A stretch of 64,000 bases of DNA from Paraburkholderia bannensis NBRC 103871 (GCF_000685015.1 NZ_BAYA01000017.1:1-64000); one strand, 5' to 3'. Shown: positions 26,727 through 35,377, counted from the stretch's first letter. Notes: generated by a model from the letters alone, not told the origin. Program-made: numbers and translations.

Positions 26727-27722
26727 TTAGCGTGTGACGTCGACGACAATGCGCCCGCGCACTCGGCCTTCGAGCAGATCGTGCGCGGCGGGAATCGCAG
26801 CGTCGAGGCCGATTTCCCGCGTGATGGTGTCGAGTGCGCCAAGGTCGAGCGTCCCGGCCAGCGCCTGCCACGCCTGCTGTCGTTCCGCGAACGGGCGCGT
26901 CACGCTGTTGATGCCCAGCAGGCTCACGCCGCGCAGGATGAACGGCGCGACGGTGGCGGGCAGTTCCATGCCCTGGGCGAGGCCGCAGGCCGCGACCGCG
27001 CCGTCGGCACGCAGGCTCGCGCAGACGTTGGCGAGCGTGTGGCCGCCCACCGAATCGATGGCCGCCGCCCAGCGCTCCTTCTGCAAGGGCTTGCCGGGCG
27101 CGCTAATCGTTGCGCGATCGATGACTTCGGCGGCGCCCAGTTCCTGCAGATACGCTGCTTCCTGCAACTTGCCGGTCGAGGCGACGACGCGATAGCCGCG
27201 CCGCGCGAGCAGTGCGATCGCGAAGCTGCCCACACCGCCGCTCGCGCCCGTCACCAGCACGTCGCCGCGACTCGCGTCGATGCCGTGTCGCTCCAGCGCG
27301 AGAATGCAGAGCATCGCCGTATAGCCCGCGGTGCCGACGGCCATCGCCTGTCGCGCCGTGAGGCCTTTGGGCAGCGGGATCAGCCAGTCGCCGCGCACGC
27401 GCGCCTTCTGCGCGAGACCGCCCCAATGCGTTTCGCCGACACCCCAGCCGTTGAGCACGACCGCATCGCCTTGCGCATAGCGCGGATCGTCGCTCTGCGC
27501 GACCGTGCCCGCGAAATCGATGCCCGGCACCATCGGGAAACTGCGCACGACGGGGCTTTTGCCCGTGATCGCGAGACCGTCCTTGTAGTTCAGCGTGCTG
27601 TACTGCACGTCGACGAGCACGTCGCCGGGTACGTCGCTTACAGGCAGGTGTGTTTCGTCGATGTCGGCGACGCGCGCCGAATATGTTTCGGATTCCTTCT
27701 CGATCAGGATGCACTTGAACAT
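26727..27722 (-). CDS. acuI: Acrylyl-CoA reductase-like zinc-free MDR oxidoreductase (AcuI/YhdH)
   Basis: A 331-residue medium-chain reductase of the YhdH/AcuI group, which reduces acryloyl-CoA to propionyl-CoA with NADPH and so detoxifies acrylate. Seen: STLNYKDGLAITGKSPVVRSFP in parts, VPGIDFAGTV, and the nucleotide-binding VTGASGGVGSFAIALL near residue 150, with no structural zinc cysteines. The start MFKCILIEKE at 27722 matches the family N-terminus. It lies 58 bases downstream of a TetR gene of the AcuR type. This pairing supports the assignment; no DMSP lyase gene is present. Confidence 0.88.
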   Translation of the reverse strand: MFKCILIEKESETYSARVADIDETHLPVSDVPGDVLVDVQYSTLNYKDGLAITGKSPVVRSFPMVPGIDFAGTVAQSDDPRYAQGDAVVLNGWGVGETHWGGLAQKARVRGDWLIPLPKGLTARQAMAVGTAGYTAMLCILALERHGIDASRGDVLVTGASGGVGSFAIALLARRGYRVVASTGKLQEAAYLQELGAAEVIDRATISAPGKPLQKERWAAAIDSVGGHTLANVCASLRADGAVAACGLAQGMELPATVAPFILRGVSLLGINSVTRPFAERQQAWQALAGTLDLGALDTITREIGLDAAIPAAHDLLEGRVRGRIVVDVTR

Positions 27723-27780
27723 GAGATGTGTCTCGCGGTTGATGCAACGATGAATGCGGCGGGCGGCTGCAGGCAGGCGG

Positions 27781-28431
27781 CTATTGCGCCGCCGCCCCAC
27801 AGCCGAGCCCGGCGATGAAACCCTGGAAGAACACCTGCAACGGCGCGGCGTCGCGCACGATGCGCGCGCGCAGCACCGCGCCTTCCCAGCCGATCCAGAA
27901 GAACGCGGCCAGTGCATCGAGATCGGCGTCCTGGGCAATGCGGCCTTCGCGCTGCGCATCGGCAAGACAGGCGCGCACGCGCGTCTGCCAGCCTCGCAGC
28001 GCAGCTTCTAGCCGTACGCGGTAATCCTCGGGCAGCACGCCTGCCTCCAGCCCCAGGTTGCCGACGAGGCAGCCGCGCGTGTAGTCGTAACGCGCCATGC
28101 CGGCCTTGGCGTTGTCGACGAAAGCGGCAAGGCGCTCCAGCGCGGGCCGCGTATCGTCGAGCAGCCAGCGGTCGAGCATCGCGCAGAAATAGGCGTCGTA
28201 GGCGTCCATCAGCGCGCGGCCGAAGGCTTCCTTGCTGTCGAAGTAGTGATAGAACGACCCCTTCGGAATCCCCGCGAGCTTGAGCACGCTGTCGAGCCCG
28301 GTGGCGGCGAATCCCTGGCTCGTCAGCAATTCCAGGCCCGCGCGGATCAAGGTCTCGCGCGTGTCGCCATGCGCGCGCGGATCTTTGGGCGGACGGCCTC
28401 GACGGGGCTTCTGGGTGGGTGTCGTGTCCAT
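27781..28431 (-). CDS. acuR: TetR-family repressor, AcuR-like
   Basis: A 216-residue TetR repressor. The helix-turn-helix spans about residues 20-65 (ETLIRAGLELLTSQGFAATG, then VLKLAGIPKGSFYHYFDSKE). The IPKGSFYHYF recognition helix is shared by the AcuR/NemR group, which senses electrophiles such as acrylate. The N-terminal KPRRGRPPKDP arm probably contacts the minor groove. The start at 28431 (MDTTPTQK) was preferred over an upstream non-ATG start. It is upstream of acuI in the same operon and probably represses it and itself. Confidence 0.8.
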   Translation of the reverse strand: MDTTPTQKPRRGRPPKDPRAHGDTRETLIRAGLELLTSQGFAATGLDSVLKLAGIPKGSFYHYFDSKEAFGRALMDAYDAYFCAMLDRWLLDDTRPALERLAAFVDNAKAGMARYDYTRGCLVGNLGLEAGVLPEDYRVRLEAALRGWQTRVRACLADAQREGRIAQDADLDALAAFFWIGWEGAVLRARIVRDAAPLQVFFQGFIAGLGCGAAAQ

Positions 28432-28442
28432 GGACGCGATAT

Positions 28443-28457
28443 TAGACTGATCGTCTC
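28443..28457. promoter_or_regulatory. Candidate AcuR/NemR-type operator
   Basis: TAGACTGATCGTCTC contains AGAC, five bases, and GTCT, an inverted repeat centred about 19 bases upstream of the TetR start codon. NemR-group repressors bind sites of the TAGAC(N)GTCTA kind, so this fits autoregulation of the acuR-acuI operon. The half-sites are short, so chance cannot be excluded. Confidence 0.45.
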
Positions 28458-28501
28458 GAAAATTCAATGGCCTTGTTTTTCAGCCTGAAAACGCGGGGCA
28501 A

Positions 28502-28540
28502 AGAAAAAAGCCGTTCGAGACATGGCGTCCCGAACGGCTC
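28502..28540 (-). terminator. Rho-independent terminator of the glycosyltransferase operon
   Basis: On the minus strand, a stem of AGCCGTTCG and CGAACGGCT (28509-28517 and 28531-28539 on the plus strand) closes a 13-base loop and is followed by a run of six Ts. It lies 36 bases after the stop of the GT39 gene. Confidence 0.85.
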
Positions 28541-28575
28541 GCATCAAACGGCCTTGATCTTGCTGCGTCAGCGCA

Positions 28576-30105
28576 TCAGCTCTGCGGCGCCACCACGAAG
28601 AACACATAATCGCGCGCCTCAAGCTCACGCCCCCACGCGTGCTTGTGCACGCTCACGGGCTCCGGCTGCTCGCCGCTGATCCAGCGCGCCTGCACGATGC
28701 AGTGCACGTCGCCCGCGCGGCAGACGAACAGCGCGCCGCGCCGGTCGAGGCCCGCGAGATGCAGCCACGGCGTCGTCTGCGGCTCGCCCATGTTCCAGTA
28801 CTGCGTCTGTCCGCGGCTGTAGAAGGCCACCGACTGCGCTTCGTGCGGCGAGCCCGCCACCGCCGGCACATCGCGGCCAAAGCGCTGGTTCCACATGCCT
28901 TGCGCCGCTGCGGCGAGTTCGGCGCGCGGCTCGGCGGCTTCATCGCTGTTGCGGCGCGCGCCCAGGTAACCGATGGTGGCCGTCACCGCGAGCACGATCA
29001 GCCAGTAGCCGCCCAGCACGCGCACTGCGCGCGCCGGCGCGAGCGCAATGCCCGCGCGATCCAGCACGGCGAGCCACAGCGGCGCGATGGCGAACCATTG
29101 CGCCATGCCCCAGACCGACGCCATCTGCGTGCGCGCGGCGCAGGCGATCAGGCCGACCGCGAACAGCGGGCCCAGCGTGAGCCACCAGAGATCCGGATTG
29201 AGCGACGGCTTCACCAAGCTCTGCGCCATCAGCTTTGCGGCCTCGCCACGGCGCTCGCGCACCATCAGCAGCATGCCGACGAAGCTCAGCGCGAGGTAGC
29301 CAACCTGCGCGAGCGTGTAGATGCCGAAGCGGCCCAGCGCTGCGGCGATCGAGCCGCCGGTGCGTTTATCGGCGTAGGCGAAGGTCGGGAAGTGATTGAC
29401 CACGAGCCAGTAGATGTGCGGCCCGATGGCCGCCGCGAAGGCCAGCGCGACCAGCAGCGTGCGGCGCTCGAACAGGCGCGCGCGCCAGGCCGGACGTGCG
29501 AGCGTCGCGAAGACCAGCCCGGCCAGCAGCACCACCGAGAAGTATTTGCCCAGCAGCGCCGCCGCCGCGAACACGCCCAGCGCGAGCGCGGCGCGCGCCT
29601 CGCGCGTCTGCATGTAGCGCACGAAAAAGTACGCCGTCCACGGCCAGATCGACAGCAGCACGGAATTGGCGTTGAACTTGATCGCGAGGTTCGAGTAGAG
29701 CGGCGAAACCGCCATCGCCACGCCCGCGAGCAGGGCGATGCGGCGCGGCACGAAGCGGCCGGCCAGCGCCACGATGCCAAAGAGTCCCGCCATCGCGTTG
29801 AGCGACGACAGCGCGAAATAGGCGATATCCGTATGCGGGAACACGCGGAACCAGGCCGCCGTGATCCACGCGAACAGCGGCGGGTGCTTGGCATAACCGG
29901 CTTGCCACTCGATGCCCCAGACATAGTTTTCGACCATGTCGCCCGGCGTGTCGAGGTTGCTGCGCGAGAGCCATGCGGCAAGCGTCCAGACGAGCGCATG
30001 CAGGGGCAGCAGCCAGAGCAGCTTGCCGGTCGCGTTCGCTTCGCGCTGATGTGGCTGCCGATGCGCGACGGCGATCGGCGGCTGGAGAGTCGTGGTGTCT
30101 GACAT
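28576..30105 (-). CDS. GT39/ArnT-like membrane glycosyltransferase
   Basis: A 509-residue integral membrane protein with about 11 hydrophobic segments. The first periplasmic loop, SRSNLDTPGDMVENYVWGIEWQAGYAKHPPLFAW in parts, has the acidic residues and HPPL typical of dolichyl-phosphate-mannose/ArnT-like (PMT_2) transferases. These move a sugar from a polyprenyl phosphate donor to lipid or protein on the periplasmic side. A soluble C-terminal domain of about 110 residues follows the last helix. The ATG at 30105 (MSDTTTL) was preferred to an upstream TTG. It lies 39 bases after a GtrA-like gene, which suggests a lipid-sugar flipping and transfer pair. Confidence 0.85.
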   Translation of the reverse strand: MSDTTTLQPPIAVAHRQPHQREANATGKLLWLLPLHALVWTLAAWLSRSNLDTPGDMVENYVWGIEWQAGYAKHPPLFAWITAAWFRVFPHTDIAYFALSSLNAMAGLFGIVALAGRFVPRRIALLAGVAMAVSPLYSNLAIKFNANSVLLSIWPWTAYFFVRYMQTREARAALALGVFAAAALLGKYFSVVLLAGLVFATLARPAWRARLFERRTLLVALAFAAAIGPHIYWLVVNHFPTFAYADKRTGGSIAAALGRFGIYTLAQVGYLALSFVGMLLMVRERRGEAAKLMAQSLVKPSLNPDLWWLTLGPLFAVGLIACAARTQMASVWGMAQWFAIAPLWLAVLDRAGIALAPARAVRVLGGYWLIVLAVTATIGYLGARRNSDEAAEPRAELAAAAQGMWNQRFGRDVPAVAGSPHEAQSVAFYSRGQTQYWNMGEPQTTPWLHLAGLDRRGALFVCRAGDVHCIVQARWISGEQPEPVSVHKHAWGRELEARDYVFFVVAPQS

Positions 30106-30144
30106 CGGTGATTCGTTCTGCAAGAAAGTGCCGGGCGCGGGCGC

Positions 30145-30537
30145 TCAGGCGCGGCGGGTCTGGAAAGTCCAGAGCGAATTGGCGCTGTAGGTGAGGATCA
30201 GCACGCAGGCCGTGGTGATGCACTGGGCCAGCAGCCAGGCGCTCGCGAAGCGGTGGATCAGCACGTACATCAGCGCGCTGTTGAGCGCAACGCCCACTGC
30301 CGCGACGGCGAAAAAGCGCGGCGCGGCTTCGCGATGCGAGCGCGTGGCGCGAAAGGTCAGGCGATAGTTGAGGACGTAGTTGACGATAGCGCCAGCGACG
30401 GCGCCCAGCGCCGATGCCAGCACCGCGCCGCACACGTGCACCAGCACGAGCGCGCTGAGCACGCCGTACTGCACGGCGGTGCCTGCCGCGCCGACGCAGG
30501 CATAACCGGCAAAGCGCCGGATCTGCGCGAAATTCAT
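30145..30537 (-). CDS. GtrA-like polyprenyl-sugar flippase
   Basis: A 130-residue protein with four predicted membrane helices (FAGYACVGAAGTAVQYGVLS, an alanine-rich second helix, FFAVAAVGVALNSALMYVLI, and a fourth), the pattern of the GtrA family. NYVLNYRLTFRATRSH between helices 2 and 3 and YSANSLWTFQ at the end are family hallmarks. GtrA proteins flip undecaprenyl-phosphate-linked sugars. It is first in an operon with the GT39 transferase. No GtrB-like sugar-lipid synthase is adjacent. Confidence 0.88.
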   Translation of the reverse strand: MNFAQIRRFAGYACVGAAGTAVQYGVLSALVLVHVCGAVLASALGAVAGAIVNYVLNYRLTFRATRSHREAAPRFFAVAAVGVALNSALMYVLIHRFASAWLLAQCITTACVLILTYSANSLWTFQTRRA

Positions 30538-30847
30538 GCGGGCCGCCGATGGAGCAGGCCGCACATCGTGCCCGCTGCGGTGTTGTATTGAAGCTGCACG
30601 GCGCGCGAGGGCCGCCAGCGTGCGAGGGTATCGTGGTTCACTTTTTTCTCGGGCAGGGTCGGATGCCCTTTTTCTGGCGATCCGGCACGCGGCAACATCG
30701 AAAGGCGCACCGGACGGCTGCTTTGTATGGCACCCCTATATCGGCCGGCTCGCCGGAATCTTGAGACGAAGCGCCGAAATTCTACCCTGGGGTGCGCCCG
30801 CTCAAGCGCGCTTTATCGAACGAAAAAAGCGATCGAAAAAAACCACT
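30538..30847. other. 310-base gap, nothing recognised
   Basis: This stretch lies upstream of the leftward GtrA-like gene and downstream of the leftward beta-propeller gene. I see no convincing gene, repeat or strong terminator; the A-rich segment at 30826-30845 next to short GCGCTT/AAGCG matches is too weak to call. It probably holds the promoter of the glycosylation operon. Confidence 0.5.
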
Positions 30848-32779
30848 TTACGGCATCCAGCGATGCACAACCACGCTCGATCCGTTGTAGTTGTCCTTGG
30901 TGATCACGTATTCGCCGCTTGCGCGCTGGTACACGCGCAGCCCGTACATCGAATCGACATCGTTGCCGACGTCCACCGTGCCGGGGCTGGCATTGGTGAG
31001 CGTGGTGACGAGCTGGCCCGTGGTCAGGTTGTAGATGTCGATATTGGGCACCGTATGCACGTAGCCCACAAACAGATAATTGCCCGCTGCCGCAATCGAT
31101 TTCGGGTTCTGGCTGGTGAGCGTGATGACGGGGCTGGGCTTGCTGATATTGCCTGCGGCCCAGCCGTGATAGACCTCGATATAGCCGTTCATCGCCGTCC
31201 AGTCCCAGTTGCCGGCCAGGCCTTGCGCAAGGATCATCGTGTCGCTTTCGGGCTGGTAGAGGATGCGCGCCGTCGGCCGCACGCTTTCGGGCGTCGAGAT
31301 CGTCGAGGCCGCGCCCCACGACGGCTTGCCGTTGCCGTCGAAGCCGTTGAACGGGTAGTGATAGAGGTGATTGGTGCGATCGAGCCCGGCCCAGATATCG
31401 CCGCGACTGTCCAGGCAGAAGCCGCCCGTCACCTGCAAGCTCGTGTTGAAGGCGGTGCCGGGCAGCGATGCATCCGGAATGGCGATATAGCCGCTCGCCG
31501 TGTTGAAGTGATAGAAGTAAAAGATGCCTGGATTCTGGCCGGACGCGACCAGGATCCGATTGCCGCCCACCGTGACGAGCTGGCCGAAATGCTCGTCGCG
31601 TTGCGTGTCGTTCATGTTCAGGCGCGGGTCGTTCGGATAGGTGAACGGATCGACGGTATTGGCGACGAAGCTGCCACCCGCCGTGCCCGTGAAAATGGCG
31701 GTGCCGCTGTAAAAGAGCGTGGCGTCGGTGAGGGGGTCGGGCGCGGCCACGCCTTCGAAATTGAGCGCCTGCAACTTGTAGAGCAGCGTGCCCGCCGCGT
31801 TGTAGGCATGGATATCGGTGCCGCCGTTGCGGCCCAGATCCCAGCCGCCGCCCCACGGATTGTTGAGCACGTAGAGATTGCCCGCGCTGTCCTTGCCGAT
31901 GCCGGTGATGCGCGTGAAGCGCTTGTCGCCCACCTGGCCCTTGATGCCGGTCGTCGAGTCGAGATAGCCCCCGGTGACGCCGAAGGTGCCGGTGAGCGTC
32001 GGTGCGCCCGCGATGCTGTAGAGCTTGATGTTCTGGTCGGGGCCTTCGTCGCCCACCATCAAGAGGCCCGTGGACGCATCGAAATAAAGCGCCGAAGGTT
32101 GGGCGCCCGCCGCCATCTGGATCGTCTGCAAGGGCGCGCCCGCCGCGCTGAATTCGTTGATCGTGCCGCTGCTCTTCTGCGCGACCCAGAGATTGCCCGC
32201 GCTGTCGAGCGCGAGCGCGCCGGGGTTCTTCAGCGTGATGTCGCGCTGCCAGACGCCGTCGGTGGTGAATACGCGTACGCGGTTGCTGTAAAAGTCGCTT
32301 GCATAGAGCAGGCTGCCCGCGGTGGCGAGGCCGGTGATGGCGTCGGCGCGGCTCAGCTTGTCCCAGACGCTGACCTTGATGGTGAGGTCGCGCGTGCCGT
32401 CCGCACGCTTGTAACGGGCGACCGTGCCGCTGCCCAGCGACGTGCCCGCTTGCAGCACCGTGAAAATCGAGGTGGCGTTGCCGGTGATCGCGCCGCCCTG
32501 GAATTCGTCGTGGATGCCGATCGAGCCCAGGCTCTTGCCGTTCTGGTAAATGGCGACGCCGCCTTCGTTTTCGTCCCAGAACGACGCCGTATAGACGACG
32601 CCTTCGGGCGAGACCCACATCGAGCGCGCGCCGTTGCCGACGTGCGTGGCGATCGTGCCATAGGTGTTGGCGAGCCAGTCGGTGGTGTACTGCTGCGCCG
32701 GTGCGCAAGGCGAAAACAACGCAATGGCTGCGGCGGACAGCAGCGTGAGCGGGAGGGCGCGCGTGCGCTTCGTGAACAT
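30848..32779 (-). CDS. Secreted NHL/SMP-30-like beta-propeller protein
   Basis: A 643-residue exported protein. The start at 32779 gives a signal peptide (KRTRALPLTLLSAAAIALFS) with a likely cut at APAQ-Q near residue 30, and an AGGAG ribosome site 8 bases upstream. Repeated blade-like units are visible: GALALDSAGNLWVAQKSSG, GIGKDSAGNLYVLNNPWGG, and GGFCLDSRGDIWAGLDRTN. These resemble NHL or SMP-30/gluconolactonase blades. No catalytic residues could be assigned, so it may bind rather than hydrolyse. It is a single-gene unit. A LacI-type operator-like palindrome lies 134 bases upstream. Confidence 0.8.
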   Translation of the reverse strand: MFTKRTRALPLTLLSAAAIALFSPCAPAQQYTTDWLANTYGTIATHVGNGARSMWVSPEGVVYTASFWDENEGGVAIYQNGKSLGSIGIHDEFQGGAITGNATSIFTVLQAGTSLGSGTVARYKRADGTRDLTIKVSVWDKLSRADAITGLATAGSLLYASDFYSNRVRVFTTDGVWQRDITLKNPGALALDSAGNLWVAQKSSGTINEFSAAGAPLQTIQMAAGAQPSALYFDASTGLLMVGDEGPDQNIKLYSIAGAPTLTGTFGVTGGYLDSTTGIKGQVGDKRFTRITGIGKDSAGNLYVLNNPWGGGWDLGRNGGTDIHAYNAAGTLLYKLQALNFEGVAAPDPLTDATLFYSGTAIFTGTAGGSFVANTVDPFTYPNDPRLNMNDTQRDEHFGQLVTVGGNRILVASGQNPGIFYFYHFNTASGYIAIPDASLPGTAFNTSLQVTGGFCLDSRGDIWAGLDRTNHLYHYPFNGFDGNGKPSWGAASTISTPESVRPTARILYQPESDTMILAQGLAGNWDWTAMNGYIEVYHGWAAGNISKPSPVITLTSQNPKSIAAAGNYLFVGYVHTVPNIDIYNLTTGQLVTTLTNASPGTVDVGNDVDSMYGLRVYQRASGEYVITKDNYNGSSVVVHRWMP

Positions 32780-33421
32780 GAGACAAACTCCTGATGCACT
32801 CGCGAATGGAGGCGATGAGGGTTGATTGGGTGAACGGGAGCGAAATATTTCGCCGCGCGATACGCTGCGCGGCCGTGCGCGCGCAAGCGTCATGCCACGA
32901 TGCCATGAGATAGCAAACGTTTGCGGACGAAGAAATGCGTCATAAATCGGCCACCTGAATCCATGCGGCTTCGCGTATGCGCGCCGTATTATTTTTTCTA
33001 TTTTTTTCTGCTCGCGGATGAGCGGTTTGGAGGCGTGCCGCGACGGCATGCTGGGTTGCGCATGCGCGCAGCAGAAATATTTGCAAACGCAACGGTCGTT
33101 TTTTGCACGCTCAGGCTGTCACGCGTGTGTCATCGATCAGTCAGCGGGATTCCTAAAGGATCACTAATCAATATGCGTGTTGGCGTTTGTCATGCGGATG
33201 CCGCATCGCCGCCGCATTGCCGTGGCGCGCTTTCTTGCGCTGCCTTGCGCGTCCTTGCGATATGCGCACCATGTCCTATCATGTTCCATCGCCCGCATCT
33301 GCGCAGGAGCGGGTTCACGAAACTGCAACACAGAACCGTTCGGATGCACAATGCGTTCTTTGCTTGCTTTTGCGACGTCCGGCCATAGCTATGGAGCCTA
33401 TGTCTGGAAACCAGGGACAGC
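32780..33421. other. 642-base gap, AT-rich regulatory stretch without a gene
   Basis: The gap separates the leftward beta-propeller gene from a small rightward gene. It contains a T-rich patch near 32988-33010 and a perfect palindrome at 32913-32924. Open frames across it are short, disagree with each other and look non-coding. It should hold the promoters of both flanking genes. A small RNA cannot be ruled out by eye. Confidence 0.5.
32913..32924. promoter_or_regulatory. LacI-family-type operator palindrome
   Basis: GCAAACGTTTGC is a perfect 12-base palindrome with the central AACGTT characteristic of LacI/GalR-family operators (PurR and related). It lies 134 bases upstream of the beta-propeller start. 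No LacI-family gene is present in the window, so the regulator would be encoded elsewhere. A partial copy, TTGCAAACGCAA, occurs at 33081-33092. Confidence 0.5.
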
Positions 33422-33769
33422 ATGCCAGTGAAAACGGAATTTATCGAAGCGAGCAGTGCCCGCCCGGAATTGCTCTGTTATCTCGTGGCGGTCGCCGCGT
33501 CATCCTACGCGCTCACGCAGGAGTGGCGCGTGGATCATGTCGTGTCGTGCTGCCGCGAATGGCTACAGAAGGCCGGTGCGACGATGCACTGGCTCGACCG
33601 GGTGCGTCTGGGCCAGCTCGCGCTGAAGATCGCGAGCCGGGATTTGCTGGGCGCGGGCATTGCCGTGCGCCTGTCGAGCGTCTCGGCCCTTTTTACCAGC
33701 GAAATGGAGCTCAACGAGGCATCGACGATGGTGCAACGGATGATGTCGCTGTGTCAGGAGGCCTTGTAA
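33422..33769 (+). CDS. Small hypothetical protein
   Basis: A 115-residue protein that I do not recognise. It appears wholly alpha-helical, has no signal peptide, and contains three cysteines in its first half, two of them adjacent (VVSCCREWLQ). Amino-acid and codon use look like real coding sequence for this genome. The ATG follows AGGGA at a normal distance. Its last 59 bases overlap the 3' end of the convergent DUF971 gene. No function is proposed. Confidence 0.6.
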   Translation: MPVKTEFIEASSARPELLCYLVAVAASSYALTQEWRVDHVVSCCREWLQKAGATMHWLDRVRLGQLALKIASRDLLGAGIAVRLSSVSALFTSEMELNEASTMVQRMMSLCQEAL

Positions 33770-34076
33770 GCGTCGCCTGCACGGGCGTCGAAGTAAAATT
33801 TGCGAGCCAGTTCCACGGATAAATGCCACGATCGTGGCCGTCGCTGAACACCAGTTGCACGCCGTAGCCCATCGGCGCGACGCCGGTGAGCGTCAGGTCT
33901 GCGGGGATCGACTTGGCCGGATCCATGCCACGCAGGCGCGCGGCGCGACAAGGGCCGCACAGGCACGCTGCGCGCAAGGCAGCCACTGCCAGGCGCTGGC
34001 GGGCGCCATCGGGCCACACCAGCAACAGCGTCGCGCCTTCCGCGCGCAATTCCAACGGAATCACCGGAACGTTCAC
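33711..34076 (-). CDS. DUF971 (GBBH-like N-terminal domain) protein
   Basis: A 121-residue protein with the DUF971 fold, the small domain also found at the N-terminus of gamma-butyrobetaine hydroxylase. LVWPDGARQRLAVAALRAAC, the cysteine motif CLCGPCRAARLRG, and FSDGHDRGIYPWNWLA are diagnostic. The GTG start at 34076 overlaps the stop of the HEAT gene (GTGA), so it is the last gene of the GntR operon. The C-terminal 25 residues after NFTS are poorly conserved in type and overlap the convergent small gene. The role is unknown; stand-alone DUF971 proteins are often near iron-sulfur protein genes. Confidence 0.82.
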   Translation of the reverse strand: MNVPVIPLELRAEGATLLLVWPDGARQRLAVAALRAACLCGPCRAARLRGMDPAKSIPADLTLTGVAPMGYGVQLVFSDGHDRGIYPWNWLANFTSTPVQATLTRPPDTATSSVAPSSMPR

Positions 34077-35032
34077 GATGCGCCGCCTTCGAGTTGCTGC
34101 AAGGCGATCCGCACGGCCTTGCGCACCTCGGGGTCGCGATCTTCCAATGCGGCTTGCAGCGGCGCGATGCTCGCTGCCGACCCCAGTTCGCCGAGCGCTA
34201 GCGCCGCTTCCTTGCGCAGGTTGCTGATCGCATGCGTGAGCAGCGCGCCAACGGCTGCCGCCGCGTGCGGGTCGCCGAGCCGCCCGAGCGCACGTGCCGC
34301 GCGCAAGCGCACTTGCCAGTAATCGTCGTCGAGGGCGGCAACCAGCGCGTCGCGCGCCGCCTGCGTGCGCAACTTGCCGAGCGTCGTGGCGGCTTCCTCG
34401 CGCACCTGCCAGTCGGCGTCGCGCAGGGCGTGCAGCAGCGCGGGCGCGGCGTGCTCGTGGTCGGCGGCGGCAAAACCGAGTGCGCCCGCTGCTGCCCGCC
34501 GCACCGCGCCTTGCGTATCGGACGCCAGCAAAGCGGCGAGCGGGGCAAGCGCGCGGGCGTCCTTGAGCCAGCCGAGCACGGCCACGGCTTCGATCCGCAC
34601 TTCGGCGTGCGCGTCTTCCAGCGCCGCGCGTGCGGGCTCGAACGCGGCGGCGTCGCGCAGTTCGCGCAGCCCCCGCAACGCGGCGCTGCGTGCGAACGGT
34701 TCGGGCCGTGCCGCCCAACGCCGCAGCACGCCCGCCGACGCGGGATCCTTGAGCTCCGATAGCGCCTGCTGGGCGGCTTCGCGCACATCGGCATCGGCGT
34801 CGAGCAGCGTGGCGCACAGCGCTTCCACGACGTCTTCCTGCTCCCAGGCGGCGAGCACGGCTGCGGCTTCGCGGCGCACTTCGGGCGCGGTGTCGTTGCG
34901 CAGCGTCGCGACCAGCGCGGGGATCAGCGCGTCATCTTCCAGGTCGGCGAGATCGAGCACGGCGATGCGCCGCACGGCGGCGTCGGCATCGGCCAGCCGG
35001 GCGAGCGCGCCGGATTCAATAGAGGCGGTCAT
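34073..35032 (-). CDS. HEAT-repeat (PBS lyase-type) protein
   Basis: A 319-residue protein built of about ten consecutive 31-residue HEAT repeats, each with a pattern such as DWQVREEAATTLGKLRT or DYWQVRLRAARALGRLGD. It has no signal or membrane segment, so it is a cytoplasmic scaffold. It lies between the AprB-like ferredoxin gene (63 bases upstream) and DUF971 (4-base overlap), so it probably assists the flavoprotein-ferredoxin complex, for example in assembly or partner binding. That role is inferred from context only. Confidence 0.88.
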   Translation of the reverse strand: MTASIESGALARLADADAAVRRIAVLDLADLEDDALIPALVATLRNDTAPEVRREAAAVLAAWEQEDVVEALCATLLDADADVREAAQQALSELKDPASAGVLRRWAARPEPFARSAALRGLRELRDAAAFEPARAALEDAHAEVRIEAVAVLGWLKDARALAPLAALLASDTQGAVRRAAAGALGFAAADHEHAAPALLHALRDADWQVREEAATTLGKLRTQAARDALVAALDDDYWQVRLRAARALGRLGDPHAAAAVGALLTHAISNLRKEAALALGELGSAASIAPLQAALEDRDPEVRKAVRIALQQLEGGAS

Positions 35033-35095
35033 GTCTTGATCGATTGGGAATGCAAAATATTGGATCGTGCTGTAGATCGAGAAATGAGGGCGATT

Positions 35096-35341
35096 TCAGC
35101 GCAGCAGGTAGGGAATGTCGACCTTGACCGCGCCGGTCGGGCAGTCGCGCTCGCAGGGCATGCAATACCAGCATTCGTCGAACTGCATATAGGCTTTGCC
35201 CTTCGACGTATCGATGGCGAGCAGGTCGAGCGGGCAGACATCGACGCAAACGGTGCAGCCTTTATTGGCGATGCAGAGATCCTCGTCGATGGTGACGGGT
35301 GCGCTGCTGCGCTGGAAAATATCGTGGGGCGTAAAGGACAT
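35096..35341 (-). CDS. AprB-like 2x[4Fe-4S] ferredoxin
   Basis: An 81-residue ferredoxin with two cysteine sets: C23, C29, C32, C36 and C57, C60, C63, C67. The spacing of the first set (with a longer gap after C23) and the block CWYCMPCERDCPTGAVKV resemble the beta subunit of adenylylsulfate reductase (AprB). It is about half as long as true AprB and lacks its C-terminal tail that wraps the alpha subunit. It is 36 bases downstream of the AprA-like flavoprotein and should carry its electrons. Confidence 0.9.
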   Translation of the reverse strand: MSFTPHDIFQRSSAPVTIDEDLCIANKGCTVCVDVCPLDLLAIDTSKGKAYMQFDECWYCMPCERDCPTGAVKVDIPYLLR

Positions 35342-35377
35342 GATGTTTTTTCTCCGGGCTTTCAGGTATCCGCCGAC

